From an uncultured Eubacteriales bacterium (GTDB taxonomy: Bacteria > Bacillota > Clostridia > Christensenellales > Aristaeellaceae), in NCBI GenBank assembly GCA_900318145.1, contig ONJM01000013.1, forward strand, positions 1 through 64,000: a DNA stretch of 64,000 nucleotides, in the 5' to 3' direction. Below are positions 10,201 to 19,897 of this stretch, piece by piece. Each line of letters starts with the position of its first letter. The first letter of the stretch is position 1. The notes below the pieces were generated by a model. It was not told the DNA's origin and made no database searches. It saw only the letters and a list, made by a program, of their open reading frames with translations. The position numbers and the translations under genes are program-made.

Positions 10201-10740
10201 CTCCTCCCGCAGATTGTGATCCATGATTTCTACATAGAAATTGTTTTTACCGAATATATCCTGCATTTCCCGGATATAGTTATGCGCGCTTTCATCCTGT
10301 CCGTTCAGCAGCATTTTAGGAAGGTCGCCGCTCAGACACGCGCTCAGGCAGATCAGGCCTTCATGGTACCGTCGGATCAGGTCATAATCGATCCTTGGCT
10401 TGTAGTAATACCCTGTCAGAAAACCTTCGCTGATCAGGCGCATCAGGTTCTGATACCCGGTGTTGTTTTCACAGAGCAGGATCAGATGGCTGTTTTCCCG
10501 GCCGGTTGCGGTTTTGTCCGTCCGGTCCCGGCATACATACGCCTCGCATCCGATAATCGGCTTTATTCCCGCGTCGTTCATCGCCGTATAGAAATCGATG
10601 ACGCCGTACAGCACGCCGTGGTCCGTAATGGCGCAGGAATCCATACCGAGCTCTTTCAGCCGCTTCACAAGCGATGAAATCCGGCAGGCCCCGTCCAGAA
10701 GGCTGTATTCCGTATGCAGATGCAGGTGTGTAAAGCTCAT
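7207..10740 (-). CDS. dnaE: DNA polymerase III subunit alpha (DnaE type)
   Basis: Replicative DNA polymerase of the DnaE class, 1177 aa. The N-terminal PHP domain begins FTHLHLHTEYSLLDG (metal ligands H5/H7/H9). The catalytic core carries GPGRGSGAGSIVAYSLGI and the two catalytic Asp residues in PDIDVDF (~395-400), with the third acidic site in KMDFLGLRTL (~546). A helix-hairpin-helix region follows (SLIKAGAFD), then an OB-fold domain near ~1000 (ATLEDMSGQIECLVFPRIYE). In Clostridia DnaE usually works with PolC, which is not in this window. It starts 7 bp after the stop of the small secreted protein gene; only a weak AAGGA lies 12 bp before the ATG, suggesting translational coupling. Confidence 0.97.
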   Translation of the reverse strand: MSFTHLHLHTEYSLLDGACRISSLVKRLKELGMDSCAITDHGVLYGVIDFYTAMNDAGIKPIIGCEAYVCRDRTDKTATGRENSHLILLCENNTGYQNLMRLISEGFLTGYYYKPRIDYDLIRRYHEGLICLSACLSGDLPKMLLNGQDESAHNYIREMQDIFGKNNFYVEIMDHNLREEKTVLPRLIAIAREMDVPLVATNDCHYLEKKDAHAQEVLMCIQTGKTLADEQRMRMETGELYVKSEEEMRALFRQVPDAVDRTKEIAERCNVTFEFGVTRLPHYPVPEGETAQQMLRRLCGEGIRRLYPDAKEGDEPYTRLEYELSTIEQMGYVDYFLIVWDFIHYAKSHGIMVGPGRGSGAGSIVAYSLGITMLDPLRYQLLFERFLNPERISMPDIDVDFCYERRQEVIDYVARKYGADHVSQIITFGTMAARGVVRDVGRVLGMSYQETDAVAKAVPMDLGMTLEKALNLSPSLRQMYDDQPRVKELIDTALTLEGMPRHASTHAAGVLITGKPVMEYVPLQRNDEVITTQYPMGTIERLGLLKMDFLGLRTLTVIRDTLDMMREAGRDMKPEDIPLDDPSVYDMISRGDTEGVFQMEGAGMTGFLTSMKPSCFEDIIAAISLYRPGPMDSIPRYIAGKVNPASVKYKTEKLRPILDVTYGCMVYQEQVMQIVRDLAGYSYGRSDLVRRAMAKKKHKVMDEEREIFVHGLTDKDGKVTVPGCVRNGVPEQVANEIYDEMISFASYAFNKSHAAAYGVVAMQTAWLKRYYPVQFMAAMLNSVYGNTGKIAGYIQYCRGRGIAVLPPDVNRSRWKFTVDTDREGKPAILFGLGAVKSVGENAVNAIRRERESNGAYRDIFDFCRRVDTSECNKRVVESLIKAGAFDTMQANRPQMLAVYERAMDANQSARRKNVDGQVSLFDMFGGDDQPLFEAQITLPEIPDCPQRVKLQMEKEAAGVYMSGHPLDEYREILGRMPFSTAQLEAGEESGEEARELDGRFVDMGGILTEVKGKATKKGDYMAFATLEDMSGQIECLVFPRIYEKYQPLLQEDTAVVISGKISVREEEAPKLLAERVTRIAEWNRLATGEPDRGREETMTDAQRASKAPHKLFLRLERRNLDMAGALLAMEAGNIPVYLHIPSEKITLLCPRDNWCNGSESCLRRLGNALGKENVVLK

Positions 10741-10747
10741 AGTCCCG

Positions 10748-11236
10748 TTAATCCTTGTCCGTAATACTGCCGATGATTTCAGCGGTCAGATCGGCTGCCG
10801 CCTGGTTGGCGTACCAGAAGCAGATCTCCTGAATCATATTTCCTTCCGTCAGGACGTAGCCGATACATTTCATGCCGGATTCCGGCGGATCGTCCGGATC
10901 CGTCACCCGGTACACGATCATATCAACCCCGCTGATTCTCTGGATGGCAATATCCTTGCTGTTCTCGGCCAGGGCTTTTGCGAGATACTCCAGCGTGGCT
11001 CCTTCACCGTTCTCGTAGCAGAAAAACTGAACCTCCAGCCCGAGCTTCTTCGAGGCATATACGAACCAGGCGTCGTCCTTCGCGTTAAGCGTTTTCCCCG
11101 GCCCGTCATATTCCATCCCGTCCGGAAGCGTCAGGCGGTAGCCGCTCTCCGGCAGCCGTACCTTCTGCTCCGCCAGTGCGCAGCAGCATAGCAGTCCCAT
11201 TCCCAGAGCCAGCAGAAAGCAAACCGCTTTTTTCAT
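10748..11236 (-). CDS. Secreted protein of unknown function
   Basis: A 162 aa protein with a clear signal peptide (KKAVCFLLALGMGLLCCCALAEQ; cleavage probably after ALA, residue ~24). The mature part (e.g. YRLTLPDGMEYDGPG, LEVQFFCYENGEGATLEYLA) resembles small exported proteins with a PsbP/DUF1795-like look, but I cannot assign a family with confidence. I start it at ATG 11236, preceded by GGGGAGGG; an open extension upstream has no ribosome site. It lies between the ABC permease and dnaE on the same strand. Function unknown. Confidence 0.75.
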   Translation of the reverse strand: MKKAVCFLLALGMGLLCCCALAEQKVRLPESGYRLTLPDGMEYDGPGKTLNAKDDAWFVYASKKLGLEVQFFCYENGEGATLEYLAKALAENSKDIAIQRISGVDMIVYRVTDPDDPPESGMKCIGYVLTEGNMIQEICFWYANQAAADLTAEIIGSITDKD

Positions 11237-11295
11237 GTACAGCCCTCCCCTGCACGGTGAATTGATATATTCCCCGGAATCCGCCGCGCCGCATG

Positions 11296-12981
11296 TCAGC
11301 CGGCGCAGTAATACTTGTCCACATTCTTCATCAGGATCCGGTACGCCCCGTAGGCCAGCGCCAGCAGTACCGCCAGCAGCACCGCGAACACCGGAACCAG
11401 GGTCCATCCCGCGTCCAGCATCAGGAAACCCGCGCCTGCCAGCGCGATCAGAATCGCCCAGGAAAGCAGCATGGAAATCAGCACGCCGAAGTTCTGCTTA
11501 ACCGCTTCCTGCTCTGTTACCCAGTCCAGCCGCGGTTTTTTCACATCCCGGCTCAATGCCAGGCAGGCGCATCCGAAGCAGAATACCAGGCACAGGATCG
11601 TTGCCATTGCTGTTTCCAGGATAAAGCCGTGCATCATCACCATAATCACGACGGCTGCGCAGATCACGCCGACAGCTTCCAGTCCGTATCCGACCGTCAT
11701 CTTGGCGTAAATCAGGGTCCGGGCGGAAACAGGCAGCGCCTTCAGGAAATCGTGGCCCTTCCCTTCCCGGGTTACCGCCGTGCTCAGCGCGGGATTCATT
11801 CCGGACATGTAGCTCAACGCGGCAGCCAGGATACACATAATGATCGCGGGGTTCAGCTGCCCGAGCAGTTCCGTCAGGCCGCCGCTTTCTCCCGCCGACC
11901 GGTTGAACATGACGCCGAACATAATGATCATCAGCACCGGCATAAACGCGATCGGCAGAATATTCGTCGCGTAGGAAGGTACGCGGATAATCTGTTTGAA
12001 TTCCCGCAGCACATTGGCTTTATAGGCGCTTCCTTCCCGGATGGCGCCCCGCTGAATGCCTTTTTTGCCGGAAGAGGAGGCCGGTGTCTCAGACTGCAGC
12101 AGCGAGAGCTTCCGGTAGAAGACGCCGAGTCCGGCGATCAGCGCTGCCGCCGCGGCCGCGCTCACCAGCGCGAACAGCGCGAGCTGGCCCCAGTCGCCCA
12201 GCAGACCTTCCGCAGCCCATCCCGCCGGCGGGAACATTTTTGTCATGCCGGAAATCCGCGCGGAATTCTCCAGGAAAAATTTCTGGAGCATTTCCCCCGC
12301 TTCCGCGCTGTCGCCGGTTATGCTGCCCACGTTCATCATCAGGATCATGTACGCGAGGAACAGCAGAATACCGCTGACGGTCAGAAGGATTTCCCTGTGT
12401 TTCCAGAGTGCGGAAAGCCGGACCAGGAAGGCTGAAAAGAATGCGGCGATGCAGATCGGCAGGATCGCCACCAGCAGCCAGACAATCACCATCCGGAGAT
12501 AGAAATCCGGCGCCTGTCCCGTACGCGTCCCGTACAGAATGCAGGCCGGCAGAAGGATCACCGCGTCGATCAGCGTCTCGGACAGCCATACCTGTGTCAG
12601 TTTCGCGCTCAGGATCGTCCGTGTTTTGACGGGCATGGAGGCCAGAAAAGCCGCGTCCCGCCCAAGGAACAGCGAACTCATGATAAAGAAGAACGCCATC
12701 ACCAGGGTTCCTCCGGTGCTCAGAACCACCGCGAGAATCACCAGCAGATTGCGCAGGTCCACAGGTGTCGGGGAATTCGCGGCAGGTGAAAGGAAATCCA
12801 GCGCTTTAGACTCAACAATGCAAAGAATTACACCCAGATAAATCACCAGGCCGGTCACGCCGATCATCATGCTGACCGTCCGGCCGCGTTTCTCCGTCAG
12901 GGCATTCTTCAGGTTACGGGGTTTCAGGTCCGCGTAACGGGACAGCAGCTGAAGTTTCAGCAGTGCAAAAAATGAGGTCAT
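11296..12981 (-). CDS. ABC transporter permease (large ABC-2 type exporter)
   Basis: A 561 aa membrane protein with about 12 hydrophobic segments arranged as two halves (e.g. MIGVTGLVIYLGVILCIV at ~38-55, IMCILAAALSYMSGM in the middle, WAILIALAGAGFLML and LVPVFAVLLAVLLALAYGAY near the end). It is the membrane partner of the ATPase encoded immediately upstream: the ATPase stop and this ATG overlap as ATGA, which implies translational coupling. Substrate unknown; the absence of a binding protein suggests export. Similar ATPase/permease pairs in Firmicutes are annotated as putative ABC exporters. Confidence 0.88.
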   Translation of the reverse strand: MTSFFALLKLQLLSRYADLKPRNLKNALTEKRGRTVSMMIGVTGLVIYLGVILCIVESKALDFLSPAANSPTPVDLRNLLVILAVVLSTGGTLVMAFFFIMSSLFLGRDAAFLASMPVKTRTILSAKLTQVWLSETLIDAVILLPACILYGTRTGQAPDFYLRMVIVWLLVAILPICIAAFFSAFLVRLSALWKHREILLTVSGILLFLAYMILMMNVGSITGDSAEAGEMLQKFFLENSARISGMTKMFPPAGWAAEGLLGDWGQLALFALVSAAAAAALIAGLGVFYRKLSLLQSETPASSSGKKGIQRGAIREGSAYKANVLREFKQIIRVPSYATNILPIAFMPVLMIIMFGVMFNRSAGESGGLTELLGQLNPAIIMCILAAALSYMSGMNPALSTAVTREGKGHDFLKALPVSARTLIYAKMTVGYGLEAVGVICAAVVIMVMMHGFILETAMATILCLVFCFGCACLALSRDVKKPRLDWVTEQEAVKQNFGVLISMLLSWAILIALAGAGFLMLDAGWTLVPVFAVLLAVLLALAYGAYRILMKNVDKYYCAG

Positions 12982-13715
12982 TCTTCTTCGCCTCCGTCAT
13001 CCGTCAGCTCGAGGAACAGTTCTTCCAGGCTGGCGCCGGTTTCGCCGGAGCGCAGTTCATCCAGCGTTCCGACGGCCTTCAGGCTGCCGTTGGCGATCAC
13101 GCCGATGCGTGTGCAGAGTTTTTCCGCCACTTCCAGTACGTGGGTGGAGAAGAACACCGTATTCCCCTCGTTGCAGTGCCGGATCATTTCTTCCTTCAGC
13201 AGATGCGCCGCCCGGGGATCCAGGCCGCCCAGGGGTTCGTCCAGAATCCAGACCGGCGGATTGTGAATCAGGGCGCCGATCACAACCAGCTTCTGTTTCA
13301 TGCCCTTACTATAAGAACGAACCTGGTTGTTGATTGCATCCTCGAGGGAGAAAATATCCAGGTACTTTTCGATATGCGCTTTCCGCTGCGCGTTTCCTAC
13401 CTGGTATATGTCCGCCATGAAATTCAGGTATTCCATCCCGGTCAGCCGGTCGTACAGATCGTTTCCGTCCGGCACAAAGCCGATCATCCGCTGCGCTTCC
13501 AGCCGTTCCGAATCCATCCGGTGCCCCGCCATGGTAATGGTTCCCTCGTCCGGCGTCAGCACACCGGTCATCATCTTTATCGTGGTGGTCTTGCCGGCGC
13601 CGTTCGGCCCGATAAACCCGAAAAGCTCGCCGCCTTCCACATGAAGGGTCAGGTCATCCACAGCCTTCTTGTTGTTCTTCGTGTATGTTTTGGTTACATG
13701 CTGCAGGTCAATCAT
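12978..13715 (-). CDS. ABC transporter ATP-binding protein
   Basis: The 245 aa ATPase for the adjacent exporter. Walker A FGFIGPNGAGKTTTIK (~33-48), signature VRSYSKGMKQKLVV (~130-143), Walker B VWILDEPLGGLDP and H-loop FFSTHVLEVAEK are all present. First gene of the ABC-secreted protein-dnaE-GldA run on the minus strand. An AGGAGG lies 12 bp before the ATG, slightly far, but no better in-frame start exists. The ~170 bp upstream, to the shared palindrome at 13884, presumably holds the promoter; I found no consensus pair I would defend. Confidence 0.93.
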   Translation of the reverse strand: MIDLQHVTKTYTKNNKKAVDDLTLHVEGGELFGFIGPNGAGKTTTIKMMTGVLTPDEGTITMAGHRMDSERLEAQRMIGFVPDGNDLYDRLTGMEYLNFMADIYQVGNAQRKAHIEKYLDIFSLEDAINNQVRSYSKGMKQKLVVIGALIHNPPVWILDEPLGGLDPRAAHLLKEEMIRHCNEGNTVFFSTHVLEVAEKLCTRIGVIANGSLKAVGTLDELRSGETGASLEELFLELTDDGGEEE

Positions 13716-13883
13716 GGGAACAATAATCCTCCTCGCCGTTTTCCGGCATTTTTATCATTTCCGACAGTATGGATTTTACCACATTCTGTCTGTTGTGAAA
13801 ACTGCCGCCGCCGCAAAATAGGCGGATGTATCCTGCGGAAAATGAAAAAGTACGTACAAAGCACAGTGTCCGGCCGTCTGATA

Positions 13884-13917
13884 CTGAAAAAACCGGGCAT
13901 ATGCCCGGTTTTTTCAG
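13884..13917. terminator. 34-bp perfect palindrome, terminator of the VanW gene
   Basis: A perfect palindrome: CTGAAAAAACCGGGCAT followed by its exact reverse complement. It has a GC core flanked by A6 and T6, so it can work as a rho-independent terminator in either direction. On the minus strand it terminates the VanW gene, and the TGA stop of that gene (13914-13916) is inside the outer part of the stem. On the plus strand there is no gene before it. Confidence 0.88.
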
Positions 13918-15101
13918 TGCACCTTGTAGATTCTGATCGTAAGCGCTCCGTCGCTCTTTGAGCTGGCTTCGATCCGGATCGGGAAATCGTAATGGTTCCT
14001 GAACCGGAGGTTCAGGTCGTCTCTTCCGACAGCCGCGTCCACGTGAATCGGCAGATAGCTGGCGCCGCTTCCGCCGTGGGCGTGCCGGTACAGCACTTCC
14101 AGTCCCGGCAGCTGCAGCACCACGTTATACAGCGTGCTGGCCACCTGGCAGGTGCCGCCGCCCGCGCCGGGCACCGCCTTGCCGTTGATCAGCACAGGCG
14201 CCGCTTTGTATCCGCGTCTCGTCGTATACGGTCCGAGAACCTTGTTGCCGTCGAAGATTTCACCCGGCTGCAGGACCATGGAAATAAATTCCGCGCCCAG
14301 CGCGATATTGTGGATCCGTCCGAGATTGGTCTCAGTCTGGTCCAGTTTGTAGTAGCTGGTATACGCCGCAATCGGGCAGTCCTCGAACATTTCCTCGTCC
14401 GTAGGCGATACCGGCCGCAGATCCGTCAGCTCGTTGGGATCGATGTAGCCGTATTCGCGCATATAGTTGACCATGGCCCAGCCCTCATAGAACTGCCAGA
14501 TGGAGATCTTCGTGCCCGGGTTCAGGATGACCCAGTTGTTTCCGTCATCCTCCGCCCCTTCGTTGAAACTCATATTCTTGCGCACATGGCAGCGGGTCGC
14601 TGTCTCCGCGATATAGGCGTGCTTCTGCGTGCCGAAGACCGGCGTGGTCGACGGATCCACCGCGGACGGCTTGCCGTTGTGTGTTCTGCCGGCTGTCCAT
14701 TCCCGAAGCACATAGCCGATCGTCCTGTCCTTCCGGACGATGACCCACCGCAGCCCGACGTACAGGATATCCACGCCGCTGATCCCGCCCTTGCCCTGCA
14801 AAAGCACTGTGTTCCGCGGCATCTTCGGATTCTTCTCGCTGTAGATGCGGGGATTTCCGTCCCTGATGGAGCAGGTGTAGATCGCCGGGGAGTTCAGGTC
14901 AAAATCCTTCAGCGTTTTTTCCTCGTAGACCCGGCCGGTTACGCGCTCCTCGATGTCTTCCTCGTCCAGCTTCCGGATCTCTTCCAGTTCCTCCTCCGTC
15001 AGCTCCGCTTCCCCTCCGGATAATTCATCTTCCGCATAACTGAAGCTGAGCCCTGTCCATAAAACGCACAGGCACAGGAATCCGCATAAAAAACGCCTCA
15101 T
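13914..15101 (-). CDS. VanW family protein with signal peptide and SH3-like region
   Basis: A 395 aa exported protein. The signal peptide is MRRFLCGFLCLCVLWTGLSF. A charged linker, then an SH3-like region (~70-230; VGLRWVIVRKDRTIGYVLRE and WAMVNYMREYGYIDPNEL), then a C-terminal VanW domain (~245-360) with NLGRIHNIALGAEFISM, LQPGEIFD and the hallmark GAGGGTCQVASTLYNVVL. VanW occurs in some vancomycin-resistance clusters but is widespread as a peptidoglycan-associated protein without known activity; no van genes are near, so this is not evidence of resistance. I choose ATG 15101 because AAGGGAG sits 8 bp before it; the ATG at 15119 has none. Confidence 0.9.
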   Translation of the reverse strand: MRRFLCGFLCLCVLWTGLSFSYAEDELSGGEAELTEEELEEIRKLDEEDIEERVTGRVYEEKTLKDFDLNSPAIYTCSIRDGNPRIYSEKNPKMPRNTVLLQGKGGISGVDILYVGLRWVIVRKDRTIGYVLREWTAGRTHNGKPSAVDPSTTPVFGTQKHAYIAETATRCHVRKNMSFNEGAEDDGNNWVILNPGTKISIWQFYEGWAMVNYMREYGYIDPNELTDLRPVSPTDEEMFEDCPIAAYTSYYKLDQTETNLGRIHNIALGAEFISMVLQPGEIFDGNKVLGPYTTRRGYKAAPVLINGKAVPGAGGGTCQVASTLYNVVLQLPGLEVLYRHAHGGSGASYLPIHVDAAVGRDDLNLRFRNHYDFPIRIEASSKSDGALTIRIYKVH

Positions 15102-15230
15102 GGGCACATCTCCCTTCATAACCGTATCATTATCTCTGTTTTTCAGTGCCCTGTCAAGGGTCCGCCGCCCGTTTGCCCTGTGATTTCAACGCAAAATCTT
15201 GTGTTCCCCTTTTCATTTGTCCCCATCCTA

Positions 15231-15239
15231 TGGTATAAT
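15231..15239 (+). promoter_or_regulatory. Extended -10 promoter for parE
   Basis: TGGTATAAT: a perfect -10 hexamer (15234-15239) with the extended TGn element just before it. The -35 region is poor (TTTTCA at 18 bp). It lies 61 bp upstream of the parE start, in the divergent gap with the VanW gene. Confidence 0.65.
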
Positions 15240-15299
15240 AAGAAAGTCTACCGTGCTCTGCGCGGCGGGCATTTCATCACCGACCTGAGGAGTGAACGC

Positions 15300-17336
15300 A
15301 TGACGCCGCAAACCTATAACGCCGGGAACATACAGGTGCTGGAGGGGCTGGAAGCCGTCCGTATGCGCCCCGGCATGTATATCGGGACCACTTCTGCCCG
15401 CGGCCTGCATCATCTGCTGTGGGAGATTGTCGATAACGCCATTGATGAAGCCGCGAACGGCTTTGCGGACGAGGTGACCGTTACCCTGCACAGGGACGGG
15501 TCCGCCAGCGTATGGGATAACGGGCGCGGAATGCCCGTGGATACGCATCCGACCCTTGGGATCCCGGGCGTGGAGGTAATCTTCACCGTGCTGCACGCCG
15601 GCGGCAAATTCAACAACGACAACTACGACTATTCCGGCGGCCTCCACGGTGTGGGCGCCAGCGTCGTCAACGCGCTGAGCCGCTGGCTCACCGTCGACGT
15701 CTATCTGAACTGGACGCATTACCGCATGTCCTTCACTTCCGACACTGATCCCGTTACACGCAAGATCGCGGCCGGAAAACCCGCCGGGCCGCTGGAGGTC
15801 CTCGGCAGCACCCGGAAGAAGGGAACCCTGGTTCGTTTCCTCCCTGACGACCGGATCTTCGAGGATGTGAAATTCCAGACGGAGACCGTGGCCCGCCGCC
15901 TGCAGGAGCTGGCCTATCTGAACCGCGGCGTCCGCATCACCTTTACGGACGAGCGCCTGGCCGATCCGGAAGCGCGCACCCGTGTCTTCTGCTACGACGG
16001 CGGTATCTCGGACTATGTTCTGTACCTGAACGCCGGGAAAACCGCCTTGCAGGAGGATGTGATCTATCTGGAAGGCCGGCGGGACACAGTGATCTGCCGC
16101 GCCGCCATCCAGTATACCGACGGGTTTACCGAGAGTCTTTTTTCCTATGTGAACAATATCAACACCCCGGAGGGCGGAACCCATGAAACAGGCTTCAAAG
16201 CCGCCTTCACCAAGTGCTTCAACGACTATGCCCGCCGTGCCGGCCTGCTGAAGGAGAAGGACAGCAACCTATCCGGCGAGGATTTCCGCGAAGGGCTCAC
16301 CTGCGTCCTCACCACCATGGTCAAGAATCCCCAGTTCGAGGGGCAGACCAAGGGGCGCCTGGGCAACAGCGAAGTGCGTCCCGCGGTGGAAGCCGTCATT
16401 TCCCAGCAGCTGACCGACTGGCTGGACAATCTGAAGAATCAGGAAGTGGCTTCCGCGATCGTTGCGAAAGCCATGCGCGCCGCCCAGGCCCGCGAGGCCG
16501 CCCGCAAAACAAGGGACAATATCCGCAAAGCCAGCCAGCTGGAGGCGGCGCCTCTGGTAGGCAAGCTCTCCAGCTGCACCGGCAGAAAATGGGAGGATAA
16601 CGAGCTCTTCATCGTTGAGGGCGACTCTGCCGGCGGCAGCGCCAAGCAAGGGCGTGACCGCCGTTTCCAGGCAATCCTCCCCCTCCGCGGCAAACCTCTG
16701 AACGTCGAAAAGAAGCATCTGGACCAGGTGCTCGCCAACGAGGAATTCCGCTCCCTGATCACCGCCCTGGGCACCGGTATCGACGAAGGCTTCTCACTCT
16801 CCAACCTGAAATACGGCAAGGTGATCATCCTTTCCGACGCCGACCAGGACGGCGCGCATATCCGCGCCATTCTCCTTACTTTCTTCCTCCGCTACATGCG
16901 GGATCTGATCACGGGCGGTCATGTGTATATCGGTATGCCGCCCCTCTATAAAGTCCAGAAGGGGCAGAACGTCATTTACGCCTATGACGACAAGGAGCTC
17001 GCGAAAGCCACCCGCTCCGCCGGCAAAGGCTATACGCTCCAGCGGTATAAAGGCCTGGGCGAAATGAACCCCGAGCAGCTCTGGGAAACCACCATGGATC
17101 CCTCCCGGCGGAAGCTTATGCGCGTCTCTATTGAGGACGCCGCGCTTGTCGACCGGCTGACCACCGTCCTGATGGGCGACAAGGTGGAACCGCGGCGGGA
17201 CTATATCAGCGAGCACGCGGATTTCAACAAGGAAGACCATTTTGACGAGAAACTGGACCAGAGCGCCGCATCCCGCAGGGATAACGCCGCGGCTGCCGCT
17301 TTTGACGCGAAATTCCCGGCGGAAGGGAGGGTGTGA
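15300..17336 (+). CDS. parE: Type IIA DNA topoisomerase subunit B (ParE/GyrB type)
   Basis: ATPase subunit of a type IIA topoisomerase, 678 aa. The GHKL ATPase region shows [19 protein letters not shown] and [15 protein letters not shown]; the Toprim region shows [14 protein letters not shown] and [10 protein letters not shown]; the C-terminus has [20 protein letters not shown]. It pairs with the A subunit directly downstream, whose start overlaps its stop. The parE-parC name follows the second topoisomerase operon of Clostridia; gyrase versus topoisomerase IV cannot be decided from sequence alone. I choose ATG 15300, with GAGGAG before it, over upstream in-frame ATGs because the family starts near [20 protein letters not shown]. 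Confidence 0.93.
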   Translation: MTPQTYNAGNIQVLEGLEAVRMRPGMYIGTTSARGLHHLLWEIVDNAIDEAANGFADEVTVTLHRDGSASVWDNGRGMPVDTHPTLGIPGVEVIFTVLHAGGKFNNDNYDYSGGLHGVGASVVNALSRWLTVDVYLNWTHYRMSFTSDTDPVTRKIAAGKPAGPLEVLGSTRKKGTLVRFLPDDRIFEDVKFQTETVARRLQELAYLNRGVRITFTDERLADPEARTRVFCYDGGISDYVLYLNAGKTALQEDVIYLEGRRDTVICRAAIQYTDGFTESLFSYVNNINTPEGGTHETGFKAAFTKCFNDYARRAGLLKEKDSNLSGEDFREGLTCVLTTMVKNPQFEGQTKGRLGNSEVRPAVEAVISQQLTDWLDNLKNQEVASAIVAKAMRAAQAREAARKTRDNIRKASQLEAAPLVGKLSSCTGRKWEDNELFIVEGDSAGGSAKQGRDRRFQAILPLRGKPLNVEKKHLDQVLANEEFRSLITALGTGIDEGFSLSNLKYGKVIILSDADQDGAHIRAILLTFFLRYMRDLITGGHVYIGMPPLYKVQKGQNVIYAYDDKELAKATRSAGKGYTLQRYKGLGEMNPEQLWETTMDPSRRKLMRVSIEDAALVDRLTTVLMGDKVEPRRDYISEHADFNKEDHFDEKLDQSAASRRDNAAAAAFDAKFPAEGRV

Positions 17337-19855
17337 TCGCTTTGGCAAAAAGAAAAGAACCGGAAAAGCCCATCGTGAAGGACGATCCCTCCCGCATCAT
17401 TGATATCAATATGGAGGACGTCATGCACAACAGCATGATGCCCTATGCTGAGCATGTCATTCTCGAGCGCGCCCTTCCCCGTGTGGAGGACGGGCTGAAG
17501 CCTGTCCAGCGGCGCATCCTCTATACCATGATGGAGCTCGGCACAACGCCGGACAAGCCGCACCGGAAGTGCGCCCGTATCGTCGGTGATTGCCTCGGTA
17601 AATACCATCCCCACGGCGACTCCTCTGTCTACGGCGCCCTGGTCCATATGGCGCAGGATTTCTCCATGCGCGCTCCCATGGTGGACGGGCACGGCAACTT
17701 CGGCTCCATTGACGGGGACGGCGCGGCGGCCATGCGTTACACGGAAGCCCGCATGACTCCCCTGGCCATGGAGATGCTCCGGGATATCGAAAAGGATACC
17801 GTCCCTTTCCGCCTGAATTTTGACGATACCCTGAAAGAGCCGGATATGCTTCCCGCCCGCTTCCCGAACCTCCTGGTGAACGGCGCCAACGGAATCGCGG
17901 TCGGCCTTGCCACCAACATTCCGACGCACAATCTCGGAGAGTCTGTCCGCGCGGTCCTGGCGCAGATGGACAATCCCGATATTTCCCTGGATGATCTGAT
18001 GCGCATCCTTCCCGGGCCGGACTTCCCCACCGGCGGCGTCCTGCTCAATAATGAGGAAATCCGCAGGGGATACGAAACCGGCCGCGGGCGCCTGACGCTC
18101 CGCGCAAGGGTCCATACTGAGGACGGAACCAACGGCCGGAAGCTGCTGGTCATCACCGAGGTGCCCTACCAGGTGAACAAGGCCGCCATGCTGGAAAAGA
18201 TCCATAAGCTCAGCGAGGAGAAAAAGGCGGCGCTCGGCGGCATCTGCGATATCCGGGACGAGAGCGACCGCACCGGGATGCGCGCCGTGATCGAGCTGAA
18301 GCGCGATACGGATCCCGCGAAAGTCCTTGCGTATCTTTACAAATACTCGGACCTGCAGGTCACCTTCGGCGTCAACATGGTTGCCATTGCCGGCGGCAAG
18401 CCGGTCCTGCTGACCCTGAAGGAACTCATCGCCGGCTATATTGATTATCAGAAACAGGTCGTCACCCGCCGTACGGAATACGAGCTGAAGCAGGCGAAAG
18501 CGCGCGCCCATATCCTTGAAGGCCTGATGATCGCCCTGGACAACCTGGATGAAGTCATCGCCCTGATCCGGGCAAGCAAAAGCCCGAAGGAAGCCCGCGC
18601 CGCCCTCATGGAGCGGTTCAGTCTGTCGGAAGTGCAGGCGCAGGCTATTCTGGACATGCGCCTCCAGAAGCTGACCGGCCTGGAAATCGAAAACCTACGG
18701 AAGGAATACGCAGATCTCCTGAAGCTGATCAGCCGGCTGGAAGGCATCCTGAAGAGCGAAAAGAAACTCCGCGACGTCATCCGGAAGGAAATGGAAGCCC
18801 TTGCGGAACAGTATGCGGACGAACGCCGCACCACGCTGGAAGCGCCCGCGGATGTCCCCGTGGAGCTGCCGGACACAGCGCCCGTTCCTGAAGACGCCGT
18901 CATCGTCTTCACGGAAAACGGCTATCTGAAGCGCGTCTGGCCGGCGCAGCTGAAACGCACGCCGCTGCCCACCCCGGAGGAAAATCCCGGAGAGTCCGCC
19001 CGTTTCCTGCTGCCTTCCACCACGGCGGAAACGCTCTATATCTTCACAGACCTCGGCAACTGTTACCCCGTCGGCGTAGGCAGGATCGCGGAAAGCAAGC
19101 CGCGGGACCGGGGCCAGCTGCTGGCCGGCGTCCTTGCCGGGCTGGAGGACGGAGAGCAGGCGCTCTGGATGTTTACTGCCGATTCGCAGAAGCTCCGGTC
19201 CATGCCTGATTTTCTCTTTGTCACGAAAAACGGCATGATCAAGCGGACCGCCGCCGCGGATTATGACGTCCGCTCCCGGAAGTATCCCGCCCTCACCCTG
19301 AAGAAGGGGGATTCCCTGTTGGATGTGCGTCCTGTCGCCGGAGAGGACGATATCCTGCTGATCACCCGTGCCGGCATGAGCATCCGTTTCCCGCTTTCCG
19401 GCGTCCCTGTCCAGGGCCGTATCGCTTCAGGCGTCCGCGCCATGTCCGTGGAAGCCGGGGATGAAGTATGCTGCTTCCGCCAGCTTGCGCAGCATGACGA
19501 AGTGGTTCTCTTTTCCGAGCGCGGCTGGGCCAAGCGGATCCCCCAGATGGATTTCGAGTCCCAGAACCGCGGCGGCAAAGGCGTTCGTTGTTTCCCCTTC
19601 AACAAAAACGGTTCCAACGGCCGTTTCATCGCGGGGTTCAGCGTCCTTCCGGAAGACCCGCCTTCCACCCTGCTGATTTCCCAGCTGCGGTCTCCCGTGT
19701 CAAAGCTCAGCAGCAGTGAAATCCTTCTCCAGAACAAGTCCGGCAGAGGCATGCCCTATGTCATGGCTATTCTGGATGACGTGGTTACGTCGCTCACGGC
19801 CGTTGTTCCTCCGCCGGATCCTGCCGGTGAAGGCAGCCCTTCCGGCCGGTCCTGA
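17333..19855 (+). CDS. parC: Type IIA DNA topoisomerase subunit A (ParC/GyrA type)
   Basis: DNA-cleaving subunit, about 840 aa. The winged-helix region holds [20 protein letters not shown] and [20 protein letters not shown]; the catalytic tyrosine is in [10 protein letters not shown] (~135). A coiled-coil region precedes the C-terminal beta-pinwheel (~510-830). The wording of the N-terminal region ([19 protein letters not shown]) is closer to clostridial ParC-like proteins than to canonical GyrA. A degenerate GyrA box (QNRGGKG instead of Q-R/K-RGG-R/K-G) is nevertheless present at ~745, so the DNA-wrapping ability is open. The GTG start at 17333 overlaps the parE stop; a TTG at 17342, 11 bp from GGGAGG, is an equally likely start giving [10 protein letters not shown]. 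Confidence 0.92.
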   Translation: MIALAKRKEPEKPIVKDDPSRIIDINMEDVMHNSMMPYAEHVILERALPRVEDGLKPVQRRILYTMMELGTTPDKPHRKCARIVGDCLGKYHPHGDSSVYGALVHMAQDFSMRAPMVDGHGNFGSIDGDGAAAMRYTEARMTPLAMEMLRDIEKDTVPFRLNFDDTLKEPDMLPARFPNLLVNGANGIAVGLATNIPTHNLGESVRAVLAQMDNPDISLDDLMRILPGPDFPTGGVLLNNEEIRRGYETGRGRLTLRARVHTEDGTNGRKLLVITEVPYQVNKAAMLEKIHKLSEEKKAALGGICDIRDESDRTGMRAVIELKRDTDPAKVLAYLYKYSDLQVTFGVNMVAIAGGKPVLLTLKELIAGYIDYQKQVVTRRTEYELKQAKARAHILEGLMIALDNLDEVIALIRASKSPKEARAALMERFSLSEVQAQAILDMRLQKLTGLEIENLRKEYADLLKLISRLEGILKSEKKLRDVIRKEMEALAEQYADERRTTLEAPADVPVELPDTAPVPEDAVIVFTENGYLKRVWPAQLKRTPLPTPEENPGESARFLLPSTTAETLYIFTDLGNCYPVGVGRIAESKPRDRGQLLAGVLAGLEDGEQALWMFTADSQKLRSMPDFLFVTKNGMIKRTAAADYDVRSRKYPALTLKKGDSLLDVRPVAGEDDILLITRAGMSIRFPLSGVPVQGRIASGVRAMSVEAGDEVCCFRQLAQHDEVVLFSERGWAKRIPQMDFESQNRGGKGVRCFPFNKNGSNGRFIAGFSVLPEDPPSTLLISQLRSPVSKLSSSEILLQNKSGRGMPYVMAILDDVVTSLTAVVPPPDPAGEGSPSGRS

Positions 19856-19897
19856 GCATCCCCCGCCGGCCGCTGGCCGTTCATTCCCCCCGGTATC

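Noticed and set aside
6433-10677. Very long open frame (about 1,400 codons) on the plus strand opposite the GldA-like and dnaE genes
   Set aside because: It mirrors the codon bias of the true minus-strand genes; its product is low-complexity His/Arg/Pro-rich with no recognisable domain, while dnaE on the other strand is unmistakable.
13914-15101. VanW as evidence of vancomycin resistance
   Set aside because: No vanS/R/H/A/X-type genes nearby; VanW-domain proteins are common without resistance.
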